Source: Pegoplata infirma (taxonomy: Eukaryota; Arthropoda; Insecta; Diptera; Anthomyiidae). From it: a DNA stretch of 64,000 nucleotides. Positions within the stretch are counted from its first letter, which is position 1, and each line of letters starts with the position of its first letter. The notes under the pieces were generated by a model. That model saw only the letters and a program-made list of their open reading frames with translations, did no database searches and was not told where the DNA came from. The DNA lies in assembly GCA_963921195.1 (NCBI GenBank), contig OY992537.1, positions 35,511,410 to 35,575,409 on the forward strand, written 5' to 3'. The translations under genes were made by a program, and so were the position numbers. Below are positions 20,524-32,499 of this stretch, one piece after another.

Positions 20524-21540
20524 TATCAAAGTTATACAAAATTACTTCCATGAATAAATACTTAAAATAATTCAGTTAGTTTATTTTTTCAAAAATATTA
20601 TATTTATTTTTTATCTTAACAATTTTTTTTATCTTAACCATTATTTCCTTAAGCTAAATTACAAAAAAAAAATCATATAAGCTTTAAAACAAACTTTAAA
20701 CAGCTTTATGACAGGTTATTTTAGTTTTATATATGAAATTTTTCTCCTGTTCGTATGTGTATTTCCTGGTATAAAAAATATATGTAAGTATATAAAATTT
20801 ATTTAAAAAAAAACTGCCATGTACAAATATCTGTTATGGTTTTTAGTTGTGATTATTCTTGGTATTTTTTAAGATTTTCTTTATTTTTTAAGATTTACTG
20901 ACACATTACACTACTTAGTCTCAAGTAGATTTGTTTCTTTATGTATTCTGAGAAATCTCCTAAGAAAAGATTTATATGTCGAAATATATTTTGTATGTAC
21001 AGTGCAATTGTATAATATTTCTTCTTTAAGTAATAGTATTCGTTTATTTTTTTTAATTCTATATTTTAAGAGATGTGTTTTTTTTACTTCTACTTCTGCT
21101 TATAACAATTTCCCCAAGAGTGCAATTTTCTTTCACTTTCCGTTTTATAAATACAAAAAAAAAACAACTAAAAGAAATATGGAAAGAAAAACCCTAAATG
21201 AAAACGAAAAGAAATGTGCGTGCGTTAACCAGAAATCCTTGAAAAATGAATATCCTATGGTAAGAAAAAATTCAAATGTAGGGTAAACTGAAGTTCATTT
21301 GCCTGCGGGACTCTTTCGCCATGCAAAGTTATGTTTGAAATTTCAAAAGCTTTTAAATGGTTACAAGCAACAAATCGTGCAGCTTTCGATCGTCTTTTAT
21401 AACTCCGACTTTGACAGTCTTACTGAAACTGTAAAAGCTCACTGACGTGTTTCAAATAGACAATTTACACTGGGTTCCTATCAAGTTCAAACAAGATTTA
21501 ATCTATTTTCCGATCTGTAGCGTCTACTTTGACAAAATGC
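20524..21540. other. No recognised element or gene
   Basis: The sequence is AT-rich with a few small ORFs (the longest is 94 codons at 21002-21286) that show no known motif, no obvious splice context and ordinary AT-rich composition. It could be intronic or intergenic host DNA. Confidence 0.35.
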
Positions 21541-21660
21541 ACTAAACATAAAGAAAAAGCTTCTTCATATTGATGAAAACCTCCATCAATATGATGAAAT
21601 GTTGCATTAATTTTTGTCCAATGTAACGTATCATCAATATGACGATGGGGAATTTAATAT
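21541..21660. repeat. Dispersed repeat E, copy 2
   Basis: It has AAAGAAAAAGCTTCTTCATA, CATCAATATGATGAAATGTTG and CATCAATATGACG. It matches 7320-7440. Confidence 0.5.
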
Positions 21661-21679
21661 GGGAAATTTAACTGACGAA

Positions 21680-22670
21680 TCACCGATTTTGTTTATTTTT
21701 GGTTTTTGATAGACTTCGTAAATGATTAAAAACTATGTTTTTTTAATTTTTTTTTTTTGGATCATTACTTTAGAAGATATGGGAGTTTAAAAAAGTTGAC
21801 AATATTGACATTAAGACAGTTTTTCAAAATTTTTGTGTTCGGAAAACGTAAGTCGTAGGAAAAAACTAATAAAATCAATATTATTTATAAAGATTTAATA
21901 TTTAGAAAAAAAATTGTTTTCTTAAAAAATTTAAACAAAAAACTTTGAAACTATGTTTGAATGTCCTTTTTTCCAGGGAAGGGCACCATGGATTTCGAAA
22001 AATAAAATTTTGTATTAAAGTTTTGAATGTTCTTTTAACGGTATTAAAATTTTAGAGAGGTGTTTTTTCGTATTGTTGAGCAATAAATTTTCAAAATTTG
22101 TTAGATAGCCAAATATTTTTTTTTTTTTCAAAATGTTGGCAAAAAATCAAAAATTTAGTTTTATCACCAACCTTGACAATTTATTGCTCGACAACACGAA
22201 AAAACACCTCCCTGAAATTTAAACAGCATTAAAAGAAGATTTTAATCTTTAATAAAAAATTTTATTTTTGAAAATCAATGGTGTCCTTGACAGAAGAAAA
22301 TGAAATTCCAATATTATTTTAAAAAATTTTTGTTGAATTTATATTTGTTTCTAAATTTCAAATCTCCATAATTTTCTCATCAATATTGTCACACAAAGTT
22401 TTTTTGTTCAACTTATGGTTTCCGAATAAAAAAACCGTCTAAAGCCAACTATTTGATTTTTTGCCAAAATTTTGAAAAAATCAAATATTTGGCTATGTAA
22501 AAACTTGCTCAACAATACGAAACAACACCTATCAGAAATTTTAAAAGCGTTAAAAGGGCATTCTTAACTTTAATACTAAATTTTTCTTTTGGAAACCCAT
22601 GGTGTCCTTCCCAGGAAAAAAAGGACATTCAAATATCGTTTTCAAAAATTTTTGTTGAAATTTTTGTGAT
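21680..22670. repeat. Cluster of inverted and direct repeats (CACCATGG / AACACC units)
   Basis: A unit near 21980-22130 (GGGCACCATGGATTT, GGTGTTTTTTCGTATTGTTG, AGCCAAATATTT) recurs inverted near 22150-22285 and again, inverted, near 22450-22620 (TTTGGCTATG, CTCAACAATACGAA, ACCCATGGTGTCCTTCC). The outer parts hold TTTTCCGGAAA-like ends. It is probably a foldback element plus a duplicated arm. No coding. Confidence 0.5.
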
Positions 22671-22671
22671 G

Positions 22672-23221
22672 GGAGCGGAGGGGGGTCGGCTGAGGTCAAT
22701 GGGGTCACTTTCCCCCTCGCGGTTCATGTTTTTAAATTTATTTATTATGCGTTTTGCACATCAGTAATACAATTTTATCATTATTTTTATGAGTTTTCAG
22801 TATCCACGGCCAAAAAAGGGGGGCGGACCGAAAACAAAACATTTTGTAATCCCCGGGGTTCAAGGACAGGATTTAAAACTTCTTCCGACATTAAAATGTT
22901 TCATTTGTAAAATAAAAGTATAATAAAACCTGTAAAAATTGATTTTTTTAGAGGTTGGTTTAGTTCCTAAAGGGGGAACTTTTTTCTTCCAGCTCCGATT
23001 TGCCATCTCCGAACTTAACCAGCCTAGCTCTTTTATTTTGGACTGTATCGTGTCTTCCACAGACAGTCGGGCAGACGGATGGATATCGCTAGAATGTTTC
23101 AGAATCGATCACTGATCAATAATAGATATACTAAATGGGTTCCTAGACCAATATTTCGATACGTTACACACGGAATAACAAAGTGAGTATACATACCCCC
23201 ATACTGTGGTTGGAGTGTATA
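22672..23221 (-). mobile_element. DINE-like subfamily A, 3'-truncated
   Basis: The 5' end is intact on the minus strand (ATACTGTGGTTGGAGTGTAT complement at 23195-23221). The core words AGATCGATCAC-like, CTAGCGATATCC, AAGTTCCCCC and GGACCG are present, and the GTCC microsatellite is short. The 3' hairpin and ACTTGT end are missing; sequence begins abruptly near 22672 with GGGGGTCGG. Confidence 0.65.
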
Positions 23222-23227
23222 AAAATA

Positions 23228-23385
23228 ACAGGCATATTGATGACAATTTCTGATGACATGATAAAATGTGTCATCACTTGTTTCTTCAATCCTGATGACA
23301 TGTTTCATCATATTGAAGAAAAGCTTCATCAATATGATGAAATTTATCATCAACATTGATATGATGAAGTTTTTTTCTTTGAGCG
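23228..23385. repeat. Dispersed repeat E, copy 3
   Basis: It has multiple ATCAATATGATGAA and GATGACATG words and the terminus-like GATGAAGTTTTTTTCTTTGA. It adjoins a DINE 5' end. Confidence 0.5.
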
Positions 23386-23559
23386 CTGGTTGCGCCCTGA
23401 AGACGACCTCCAAATTTTTTAATAATTGTACATTACAGTAATTTTAACTGTTTTTGCAGTTAAATTTTTTTAAAAAGTTTTACGGATTGTAACAGTTGTT
23501 TTTACTGAATTTTAACAGTTATTAATTAACATTTTAAAATAACTAAAAAATGTTTTTAA

Positions 23560-23910
23560 GGGTTCAAGTTGAAAAAATGCAGAAGAAAAATTGAATTTCT
23601 AAAAATTATAGACAAATCTGGTATTTCCTATACCGGTTTCAAACACCCCAGTTAGTGTCATCATCAGTAGGATTTTAAATGTCGGTTTGTCTTGTTAATG
23701 AAAACTGTTTTTTATATATGTGAATATTTATAGTTTCTACAGAATAAATTTTGACAGTTTCCAACACTACAATTCTATTTCTAGCAATCTCAACCTCACT
23801 TCATACTTTCTTTCAACTTTTTTGTCTTTTACATTATTTCGCAAGGGTTACCAACATGATCTGAAATTGCAGACACAAATGAAGGAATTTGCATTTTCTG
23901 TTTCGGAGAC
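23560..23910 (+). repeat. Dispersed repeat L, copy 1
   Basis: Words such as GGTATTTCCTATACCGGTTT, CATCATCAGTAGGATTTTAA, TTCTACAGAATAAATTTTG and GGGTTACCAACATGATCTG recur, inverted, at 43150-43535, and partly at 24400-24760 and about 47490-47590. There is no protein signature; the small ORF it contains is reproduced only because the repeat is. Confidence 0.65.
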
Positions 23911-24399
23911 GTGCCTAATGGCGACATATTTTGTCAGTAATTTTATTTGATTTTTTCTGTAAGTACAGATCGAGCACGGGCTCTAATTATATGTTTTGTT
24001 TTTTAAATAAAATTACATTTGTTTAAAACGTTCTTTCTGTTGAATTTACTTACGTGATATTTTGAGTGCTATTATTGTGGTTGGAGGGTATAAAAACTAA
24101 AACAAAATGGAGGATTTTTGTAAGCCCAAGTTGCACTTTTAAAATTTTGTAGGCCCAAGTACGCCCTTTTACCCTACCGCACTATATAGTGCCAAAGGTA
24201 CACGCTGGTATAATATTATTTTGTAAGAAAAATATATCAAATAAGATTTAGTTTTTACTTGTAGTTTTCTTTTTTCATTTTATTAAGTATAATCTTTAAA
24301 TATGAACATTAAAGTTTGGTCAGTAGCAACATTGATGGAATAGTAAGGTTTTTTACACTGAAATGGGATCTAGACTAACATATTTAATTTTTATTTAAA

Positions 24400-24760
24400 C
24401 TTTAAAAATTATAGACATTTCCGGTATTCCCATACCGGATTTAAACACTCCAGTTATACAAGCCTATTCACAGATATGACTGGTTATGACTAATTTTATT
24501 ATTTTTAAACTTCATATTCCCTGTGTTTATTGTCAACAAAATCATAAAAAGTCTCAAAATTTAAAATTATTTGTCAATTTTGAGACGATGTGGGTAGCAG
24601 GTCATTATTTTTTTGAAATTTTCAAACAAAATTTGAATTTTTTTATGATTCTTTACAACAACCACATGAAAAAAATTGAGTTATGACTTTTTTTGTGAAT
24701 AGCCCCATAGTGCAATCAGTAGGGTTTTAAATGTTGGTTTGTTTTGTTAATAGTTATATT
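24400..24760 (+). repeat. Dispersed repeat L, partial copy split by a MITE
   Basis: GACATTTCCGGTATTCCCAT and AACACTCCAGTTA (to 24456) continue after 24707 as TAGTGCAATCAGTAGG and TTTTAAATGTTGGTTTG. The gap is filled by the 251-bp TIR insert. Confidence 0.6.
24457..24707. mobile_element. 251-bp MITE, GGCTATTCAC termini, TA duplication
   Basis: The left end is TACAAGCCTATTCACAG and the right end GTGAATAGCCCCA, with TA at 24455-24456 and 24708-24709. Inner arm words ATGACT and GTCATAACTC are also mirrored. The comparison with repeat L copy 1 shows the empty site. The ORF across it is not a gene. Confidence 0.65.
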
Positions 24761-25630
24761 ATTTGGGAATAGAACCACTAATATTTTATTTACACCATTT
24801 AGCAAAGCTAGCGTGTTTTTAACATATTAAGCATTTAAAACTATCGATTGTCTTAAAATCGACCGAGAATCACGAATGAGTTACTAATAAATGTAAATTT
24901 ACACTCAAGAGTTGTAAATTTACAAAAAAAAAACTGTGAATTTAAAAAAGTTGGAACTTCTTTGTCTTTTATTTTGTTTATTGATTTACAATGTGCAGAC
25001 ATCATATATTGTAAGGACATGAATATCTACTTAAGACTAAAACATTTTCATACTCCTCAATTGTTTTACTGCACTGAAAAGAAAGCTTCGTAAAAGTATT
25101 AAAAATTGACATAAGCTTAAATGAAAAATATCTCACGTTTTCAACTGAAGACAGGTTTTATTTGATCAACGAAACTGATGTCACAAAAGTACCTTTCAAT
25201 GAAAACTTGTCTGATAGGTTTTATGAAGTTTTTCGTAAAATGAATGAAAATATTCATTGATTAAATGTGGAATGGCAGTAGGTAATTGAATTAAAATTGC
25301 AACCTTAAATTAAAAAAAAAAAGAAAATATTCATTAATAACAATTTTTGGTTAGTCTCAAGTAACCTTCACTTAAATTTTATTTAATTTACGTGACTGTT
25401 GTATACATTGTAGAAAAAATACATTTTCACGTTTTATTTAGTTTTCTTACAAAAAATTTTACTCCATCCTTAAATTGTAATACATTAGTAAAAGCACGAA
25501 ATAATATAAAACAGTGCGGATTTTAGTAATTATAAAATTAACAATTTATTTTTCATTGTAAATTTTGTAAAAAATAGTCTGAAAAAATCACTTAAACAAA
25601 TTAGAAAATTACACTTTAATTTTTTTCTTT
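24761..25630. other. No recognised element or gene
   Basis: AT-rich sequence without clear termini, tandem structure or coding motifs. Confidence 0.35.
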
Positions 25631-25639
25631 TTATTTATA

Positions 25640-27811
25640 GACTAGCTGTTTTGCGCCCGGCGTTGCCCGTTTTGAAAAAAATATTATATAATGAATGACA
25701 GTTTGTAATGCCATATGGGTCCATCCTCGGTTAGCACTATATCTGGTGAAATTTCAATTTTGCATAATTTTTCAACACATCTTTCCAATCGCTCGCTGAT
25801 ATAGCGTGCAATAAATTTAACAGGGGGTGTCATTTTATACCCCGATCGCTCATTTTATGTCCTATAGTTCCCGCTTCGTTTAGCACTATATGTTGCAAAA
25901 AATTTCATGTTAATTGGTTCTGCCATTGATGCGTCATTGCGGAACTGACAGAAACAACTTTTAGTACAGTACAAAGGCGCGTTGCAACTAACGCATATTT
26001 GTCCAAACGCGCTTTATTATGGCAGACAAAAATAATTTGAAATTAATACAAAGGGGCGGCATTTTGCAATACCTTTGCCCGATCACGTGCTGATATTGCA
26101 CATTGTTCCCGTTTCCGTTAGTACTATCTGTGTTAAAAATTTCAATGAAATCGGTTCAGACGTTTAAGAGTGATTACGAATTATGCAGAAATAACTTTCA
26201 ATGTAATACAAAGGGGAGTGGACTTTTACGGCCATCCGTCAGAGCGCCCTCCTATATAATCTATAGTGCCCGCCTGGGTTAGTACTATGTGTGTTGTGAA
26301 CTTTTCATTAAAATCGGTTCAGACGTTTAAACGTGATTACGGAACAGGTAGAAATAACTTTCAATGTAATAACAAGTAGAAAAGTTAAATTCGACTTGGC
26401 CGAATCTATGAATACCCTCCACAATGCCCTTTTTAAGTGATAGTAAATTTTCTAACATGAAAAAAAAACATTTTTGGTTAGAAATATTTTATTTTCCGTA
26501 AAAAAAACTTTTTTTTATTAATTTTTGCAAAAAAAAAAATTACGATTTTTTTTTTTGAGTGTAAAATTTTTTTTGAGTGTAAAATTTTTTTTCAGTGTAT
26601 TTTTTTTTTGTTTTAGTGTAAAAAAACTTTTTTTATTAATTTTTGAAAAAAAAAAAAAATAATAATTTACCAATTTTTTTTTGAGTGTAAAATTTTTTTT
26701 GAGTGTAAACTTTTTTTTGAGTGTATTTTTGTTTTAGTGTTAAAATATTTTTGTGTGACAAAAATACCTTTTAAAATATTTTTCTGACTTACAAATTTTT
26801 AAAACATGTTTAACGGGTTTTCAAGACGTGAATTTAAGGTGAAACTAATCTGAAATTTACGGTTTCGCTAATAACTTTTGAACCACTGGACCGATTTGGC
26901 TGAAATTTAAAACGAACCGAACCAGAGGTACGGCAAATATATATATATTTCCGTTCGAAAGTTACCGTGTGTTTTATCACGTAAATTCCAGAAAAACCCT
27001 TGCCGAAATTCACTCATTTGCTTATAACTTTTGAACCACTGGACCGATTTCGCTGGATTGCAATACCAACCTGACCAGGTAATTGTCCAACATATATGCC
27101 AAACTTCAGGAGCCTCCGTAAAGTCTTTCAAAAGTAAGCGTGTTTTCAACAGACAGACAGACGGACAGACGGACGGACGTACGGACGGACGGACGGACGG
27201 ACGGACGGACGGACATCGCTAGATCGTCTTAAAATCGATCGAGGATCATGAATATATATACTTTATGGGGTCCTAGACCCATATTTCGAGGTGTTACAAA
27301 CGGAATGACAAACTTATATATACCCTCTATCACTAGAGTGGAGGGTATAAAAAGGGGCGTGGCATTACCTCCCCTTTGTATTATATTGAAAGCCGTTTAT
27401 CCGTGATTATAGAGCAGATAGAAAGAAAAACCAAAGTATGTCACACCCCATTGCAAGGATATTATATTTACAAAAAATGGGCGTAAAAGGAGGCGTGGCT
27501 TCCAATCAAGATGCGGGATGGCCTATATTTCCTTGCCAAAAAAACGCCCTATTAGTATGCTAATCTGTAACAAACATCCAAATATAGTAACAAACAACCA
27601 AATGTATTGAAAAATCTGAAATTCACAAAAAATGGGCGTAATAGGAGGCGCCCCGGCATCTCGATTGGATGCCCCATCCAATCGAGATGCCTCTCGGCCC
27701 ATTTTTCATTCCAGAAAATTCTCTATCTATATGCCAAATTTCATTTTAATCGGTTCAGTAGTTTTATTCTGAAAGCGACACAAACAAACAAACATACAAA
27801 CAAACTAACAT
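25640..27811. repeat. Dispersed repeat J (CGGTTCAGACGTTTA units), split by a DINE copy
   Basis: It begins ACTAGCTGTTTTGCGCCCGG, a word type often seen at the edges of dispersed insect repeats (from memory). It contains at least three loose tandem units of about 120-190 bp: TTAGTACTAT.TGTGTT, AATCGGTTCAGACGTTTA, GTGATTACG.A, AATAACTTTCAATGTAATAC, AAAGGGG. It ends with TCGGTTCAGTAGTTTT and an ACAAACAAACA run (27780-27806). The DINE copy at 26371-27350 interrupts AATGTAAT/ACAAAGGGG. Palindromic GGCGTGGC/GGAGGCG words recur at 27350-27700. Confidence 0.5.
26371..27350 (-). mobile_element. DINE-like element, subfamily B, complete
   Basis: The 3' end on the minus strand is the complement of AACAAGTAGAAAAGTTAAAT with the hairpin TTCGACTTGGCCGAA and ACCCTCCAC. 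The 5' end is ATATACCCTCTATCACTAGA followed by GTGGAGGGTATA, which forms the subterminal inverted repeat. The microsatellite of GGAC/GACA (27147-27212) precedes CATCGCTAGATCG. Internally, TTTTTTGAGTGTAAAA units form a small tandem tract (26540-26760), and the phrase TTTTGAACCACTGGACCGAT occurs twice (26875, 27030). Confidence 0.85.
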
Positions 27812-28105
27812 CCCGAGTAAAAATGTTTAGATATATTTTTATATATCACGTCTTATCCGAGATTTAAAAGATCTTACACGGATCAGTACTGATCCGAAAT
27901 TTGAAAAATCAGTACTGATCCGAAAAATGGATCGCTAAGATTGGATCAGTTTTAATCCGACGGATACAATGTTATCCGAAAAATGGGTTTATATAATTAG
28001 ATAAACCCATTTTTCGGATGAAATTGTATCCGTCCGATTAAAACTGATCTAATCTTAGCGATTCATTTTTTGGATCAGTACTGATCCTTCACATTTTTAC
28101 TTGGG
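27812..28105. mobile_element. Hairpin MITE, family K copy 1 (CCCGAGTAAAAA ends)
   Basis: The ends are CCCGAGTAAAAATG and CATTTTTACTTGGG. Inside, 27908-27992 pairs with 28001-28086 over about 85 bp with few mismatches and an 8-base loop. GATCAGTACTGATC palindromes sit at the base. It is non-coding, but a transcript would fold into a long double-stranded stem. Confidence 0.7.
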
Positions 28106-28188
28106 ATGTCATTTTTATATATATGGAAGGATTTCACTCAGTTTTTTCACACCAAATTTTACTAAGTATTTCCTGAAATTTTTATACA

Positions 28189-29121
28189 TAGGGTGACCAT
28201 TTTTTTCTGAGCCTAAATCAGTACGCCCAAGTTTTTATGTTTTTTTTTCTAGAAATAACTCTCTAAAAATTTTTTCTATGAGAAAACACTGATGTTTTTT
28301 CAACACTCAAAAAATGTCGGTTAAACTAACTTTTGAAGAAAAATAACTGTTAAAAACAACTGCAAAAAACAACTGAAAAAACAAGTGTTAAAAAACCACT
28401 GTCGTGATTTTGCAGAAAATTTAGTTGACTTTAAACGACTTCATTTGAATGTTTTGATCGTTTCAGTGCAGAAAATATAACAAAATTCCACAGGTTTTGA
28501 GAATAAGAAAATCGCGAAGATTTTTAAGACTTTTTTTCGTAAGTTTTGACAACTTTTCCAGTTAGAAAACTTCACAGCTAATAAACACGTGTTTTTTTGA
28601 AGTCCCTGATTTTCTGAGCTCTTTTTCGAATAAGCTCTGATGACATTACCTTATCTAAGATCTCAGAATCATTTGAATTCATGCAATTTACATCATCTTT
28701 CTAAAACTATAAAAAATCCATCGGCCCATTGAGCTTTTCGTTAAAGAAAACCTCAAAGATTCTGTGCGCATTTTCATATAAATTTAGGAAAATCAAAAGA
28801 ACTTCATGCTCAGATTCATTTTTGCGTTAAAGAACCTCTTGATTCAGGAACTCTAATCTCCTTAGAATAAATTCATTATAAATTATCTCATTTTCAGACT
28901 TAAGTTATTAAAAACAACTCTGACGACTTATATTATGGAAATTCAAGTTTTTTTACAGAATTTTCGAATAAAATTATTTTTTATATCGAAATGTTCAAAA
29001 ATCAGTACAATCAGTACGTATTTTCAAAAATCAGTACAAATCAGTACAACGTTTTTTGATCAGTACACGTGATCAAAAATCAGTACATGTACTGATCAAA
29101 TCAGTACGAATGGTCAGCCTA
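28189..29121. mobile_element. hAT-like non-autonomous element with 8-bp target-site duplication
   Basis: TTTATACA precedes (28181-28188) and follows (29122-29129) the 933-bp insert. The TIRs are TAGGGTGACCATT and, reversed, TAGGCTGACCATT. The right subterminal 130 bp holds seven direct and one inverted TCAGTAC words; one more lies near the left end. Eight-base duplications with short TIRs and subterminal repeats are typical of hAT elements (family knowledge). No transposase ORF remains. Confidence 0.75.
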
Positions 29122-29129
29122 TTTATACA

Positions 29130-30190
29130 TAAATTTGAATAATCGATTACAATATTAATCAATTACATTTCATTTTAAGTGTCGGATTAAAAATCCAAAA
29201 AAAAAAATCACAAAATAAATTCGTGCCGCTCTGATCAGCTGTTTTTTATTTGTTTACATTTTGCGCTTTAACTTAATAGATGCGACTTGGTAGGTGTCAA
29301 AAAACAACAAGTTTTATCAACAAAATTTAATGAATTTTTTATTGAAACTATGAAACAATTTTTTTTGGTGTGTTAAAACCAAACCATAACAAAACATGAT
29401 GCTTTAAATTAAATTAATAAAAACTAAAGTAAATAAATTATATAAAACAAACAGTAAATAAAGGTAAATACTGAAATTAACACACACACACAAATATAAA
29501 AGCTCAATTTTACTTATGTATTTAAGCCCCCTATTATTTGATTATAATTCAAATTTCAAATAAAATTATTCTGCATGATTAGTTTCCTGTTGGTGGGGGG
29601 GGGGGGGGATATGAACAAAACGAGAATGATTTACAGTTAAGGTGTGTGTTAAAGGGAGAAATTAAAATTTCTCAATTTATGCCAAAAAAGGAAATTAAGG
29701 GTGTTAATAAGGATTTTTCAAAAAAAAAAAAAAAGGTACTGGAAATGATTTTTTGAAAATAAAAAAACTCTGTTTTTGATTGATGGTTTTTGATGCTGTC
29801 ATTTTGATAAAAGCATAATTTAATATTCATTAAACGTTTAAAATGTTTTGTAATTTATTTTTAAGTGTTTAATGTATTTGGATTTGCAAATATACTTTAT
29901 ATAAATCAATTATTTGTTAAATCTGTTATTGATCAAATGTTTATTTAAAATTTGTGTGCACAATGGGATATGAATAAGTTTAGAGTTTTGGGTAACATTT
30001 TTTGGAAATCGTTTTTGATACAAAAAAAAAAATATCATTCGTAATACACACGAATCCTTTTGTAAAATGTACGAAAACGGTGGTTAACGGTACATAAATG
30101 GAAATGTTCAAAAAGAGGTTTCATCGACCACGTCCACTTTTAGCCAAAAAAGGTTAAATTTTAAATCTCTTAAACTACTCATGTGAATTA
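29130..30190. other. No recognised element or gene; poly-G run
   Basis: It is AT-rich apart from a run of about 15 G at 29593-29608 and a small ACACAC run at 29484-29492. I found no coding motif. Confidence 0.35.
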
Positions 30191-30344
30191 AAAAATGTTT
30201 TTATCAGTATTTAGAATGGCCCTTCAGGGTGGACATAGGCTAGATTTAATCGACCTCGCCCATTTGTACCTATACTTTTGGCCAAAAAACTTTAAAATTT
30301 ACGAAACTACTCATCCGATTTTAAAATATTCCGAAAAATACACT

Positions 30345-31035
30345 GCCTCCTTAGAATCGATGCATTCTCAAATCTTTTTTTTTTGTGTAGGATCTTTAAG
30401 GTGGACCATTTGTGGACCAGTTTTGTGCGCCATTGAAGTTTGCAAGAACGGAATTGGTGCAAAACCAAAATGCAAGAACGGAATTGGTGCAAAACGATAC
30501 ATCATATTTAATATTTTTGAGGCCCTGGTTCAGGCTCTATGAAAGTGTCAAGGAAAATAAATTTTAAATTGGTTTTTAAAACTATTCTTGAACGTAGGAA
30601 AAAACCGTCATTTTACAAATTTTAAAGAGCAATATCTCGAAAACCGTTCAACCGATTTTAATTTTTTTTTTGATATTCAAGGAAAATAAATTTTGATATT
30701 TTTTTTTAATATTCTTGAAAGTAGGAAAAAAACATAATTTTACAAATTTCAAAGAGCGATATCTTGAAAACCGGTCTACCGATTTTACAAATTTGTTGAT
30801 ATTCGTCTGCAGCGAATCATAATTAAATGATGAATCGCAAGACATTTTTATTATTCTTTACATTTTACACCAATTGCGTTTTAACAAACTTCAATGCGGG
30901 TGCGGCACGTCAATTTTCATAGAGTTAATGTTTTTGTTATTTTTTTTTCCATAACCATAAACCAATATGGTCCATCTTAAGGATCCTACAAAAAAAAAAA
31001 AAAAAAAGGTTTGTGAATATTTTGATTCTAAGGAG
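30345..31035. repeat. Inverted-repeat element (AGGATC-TTAAG-TGGACC arms)
   Basis: GTGTAGGATCTTTAAGGTGG (30385-30405) and CTCCTTAGAATCGATG are mirrored near 30968-31033 (CCATCTTAAGGATCCTAC, TTCTAAGGAGTC). Inside there is a 31-bp tandem duplication of GCAAGAACGGAATTGGTGC (30439-30500) and a repeated phrase CGATATCTTGAAAACCG/CAATATCTCGAAAACCG. The ORF at 30195-30542 overlaps the left arm and is not recognisable. Confidence 0.5.
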
Positions 31036-31162
31036 TCAAAACGCAGTACATATGGAAAATTAGTACTTTTTTATTACTACTGAACTGAAGCCAACAGAAT
31101 CTCAAAATTTGTTATGAACATCAAACATTTTTTTCACTCATATTATTTTTTAATTCAATATT

Positions 31163-32282
31163 TTTATACCCTCCAACCACAGAATGACAATGGAATTTTT
31201 TTAACTTAAAAGTGGGACGTGGCGTAAAAAAGGTTGGGAACCATTGCCATAATGTGTATATATTACACTGTCCGACAAAAATAAAAAAAGTCTTTGAACA
31301 CGAACTTGATAATATACGTTTGAAACTAGAGATTAAATATAATAAAACTGCATTTACAGTTTTTCATTTCGTTATCCTGATTCCTTTTAAAAGGACTTCA
31401 AAATTGTAGAGGATTAAATTTTATAAAATAAAATTTATAAATATAATAAATAATAAATAAATATAATAAATAATAAATAAATAATTTTAATTTTTTTTTA
31501 TTTTTACATATCAGGAAAAGGAGGCAAGTTACGTCCATTCAAAAATGTGTCCTTCAATATCATTAAAAATTTTTAACAAAATATTTTGATAACGTTTTTA
31601 AATGACTTCATTCTCATTATTTTATCCTGATATGGCAAAATATAAAAATGGAAAAATTAGGGGAGATTCTCCACTTGCATCTGCCGTCACCAGTGTCATC
31701 CTAAGACAATTACAAATATTTTACAAAATGTATCCTTTAAAACTTTGAAGTCCTTTTAAAAGGAAACATGATCACGAAATGAAAAACTGTAAATACAGTT
31801 TTACTCCATTTGATCTCTACTTTTAGACGTATATCATCCGGTTTATGTTTAATATTGGCTGTCGAACGGTGTTATTGATAAGAGATCGATGCTAAGACAT
31901 TCTAGCGATGTACGTCCGTCCGTTCGTCTGTCCATTTGTCTGTCTGAGCGTCCGTCTGTGTCATACTTCTTTTTGTCAAAAGAAGTATGACATCCTGCTC
32001 TTGGTCCCAGAGGATTAGATAATGTCGTTTTTTTTTGCCCGCCCCCTTTTGTGGGCATGGATATGAAAAACGTAATTTAATAATGATAAACCTGTATTAC
32101 TTTAGTGCAATAAGCATAACAAATTAACTTGTAAACATTTTAGTGAACAAGTCTACCCCAATTGCCCCTTTCAATCCCCCACACACAAAAAAACCCCTAG
32201 ATTTTTTTTTTTAATTTTTGGACACGGAGTACGGAGGGTATAAAAGTTTGGTACAGCCGAATTTAATATTCTCACTTTCTGT
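31163..32282 (+). mobile_element. DINE-like subfamily A, degraded and interrupted
   Basis: The 5' end TATACCCTCCAACCACAG lies at 31163. The middle is lost or displaced. From about 31875 come GAGATCGATGCTAAGACATT, CTAGCGATGTACGTCC, GTCTGTC repeats and a 3' end GGAGGGTATAAAAGTTTGGT with CAGCCGAA. A palindrome TCATACTTCTTTTTGTCAAA / AGAAGTATGA replaces part of the core (31960-31990). A TIR element lies between the two parts. Confidence 0.6.
31266..31871. mobile_element. 606-bp TIR element, CACTGTCCGACA ends, TTA duplication
   Basis: The left end CACTGTCCGACAAAAATA and the right end TGTCGAACGGTG are flanked by TTA (31263-31265, 31872-31874). The arms of about 140 bp share ACAGTTTTTCATTTCGT, CCTTTTAAAAGGACTTCAAA and ATATACGT. 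CACTG ends plus a 3-bp duplication fit a CMC (CACTA/Chapaev-type) origin; this is inference. No transposase. Confidence 0.65.
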
Positions 32283-32499
32283 TACTCAACATTTTTTCAC
32301 TTAAAAATTCCTTTTTTCACTCAACATTGTTATTACTGAAAAATTAAAAAAAAAAGTCCGGGAAAATTTTTATTTAACCGGGCCTTAAACTTATGTGGTA
32401 CAAATTTGAGGCCTATCGGATGAAATTTACCCGTGGTGCACGGCAATCGAAGCTTTGAATTTTTGAAAAGATTAAAAAAAAAAAAAAAATAATTTTTCA

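Noticed and set aside
21002..21286. 94-codon ORF as a small host gene
   Set aside because: No recognisable domain, no supporting splice or promoter signal, and composition is like the surrounding AT-rich DNA.
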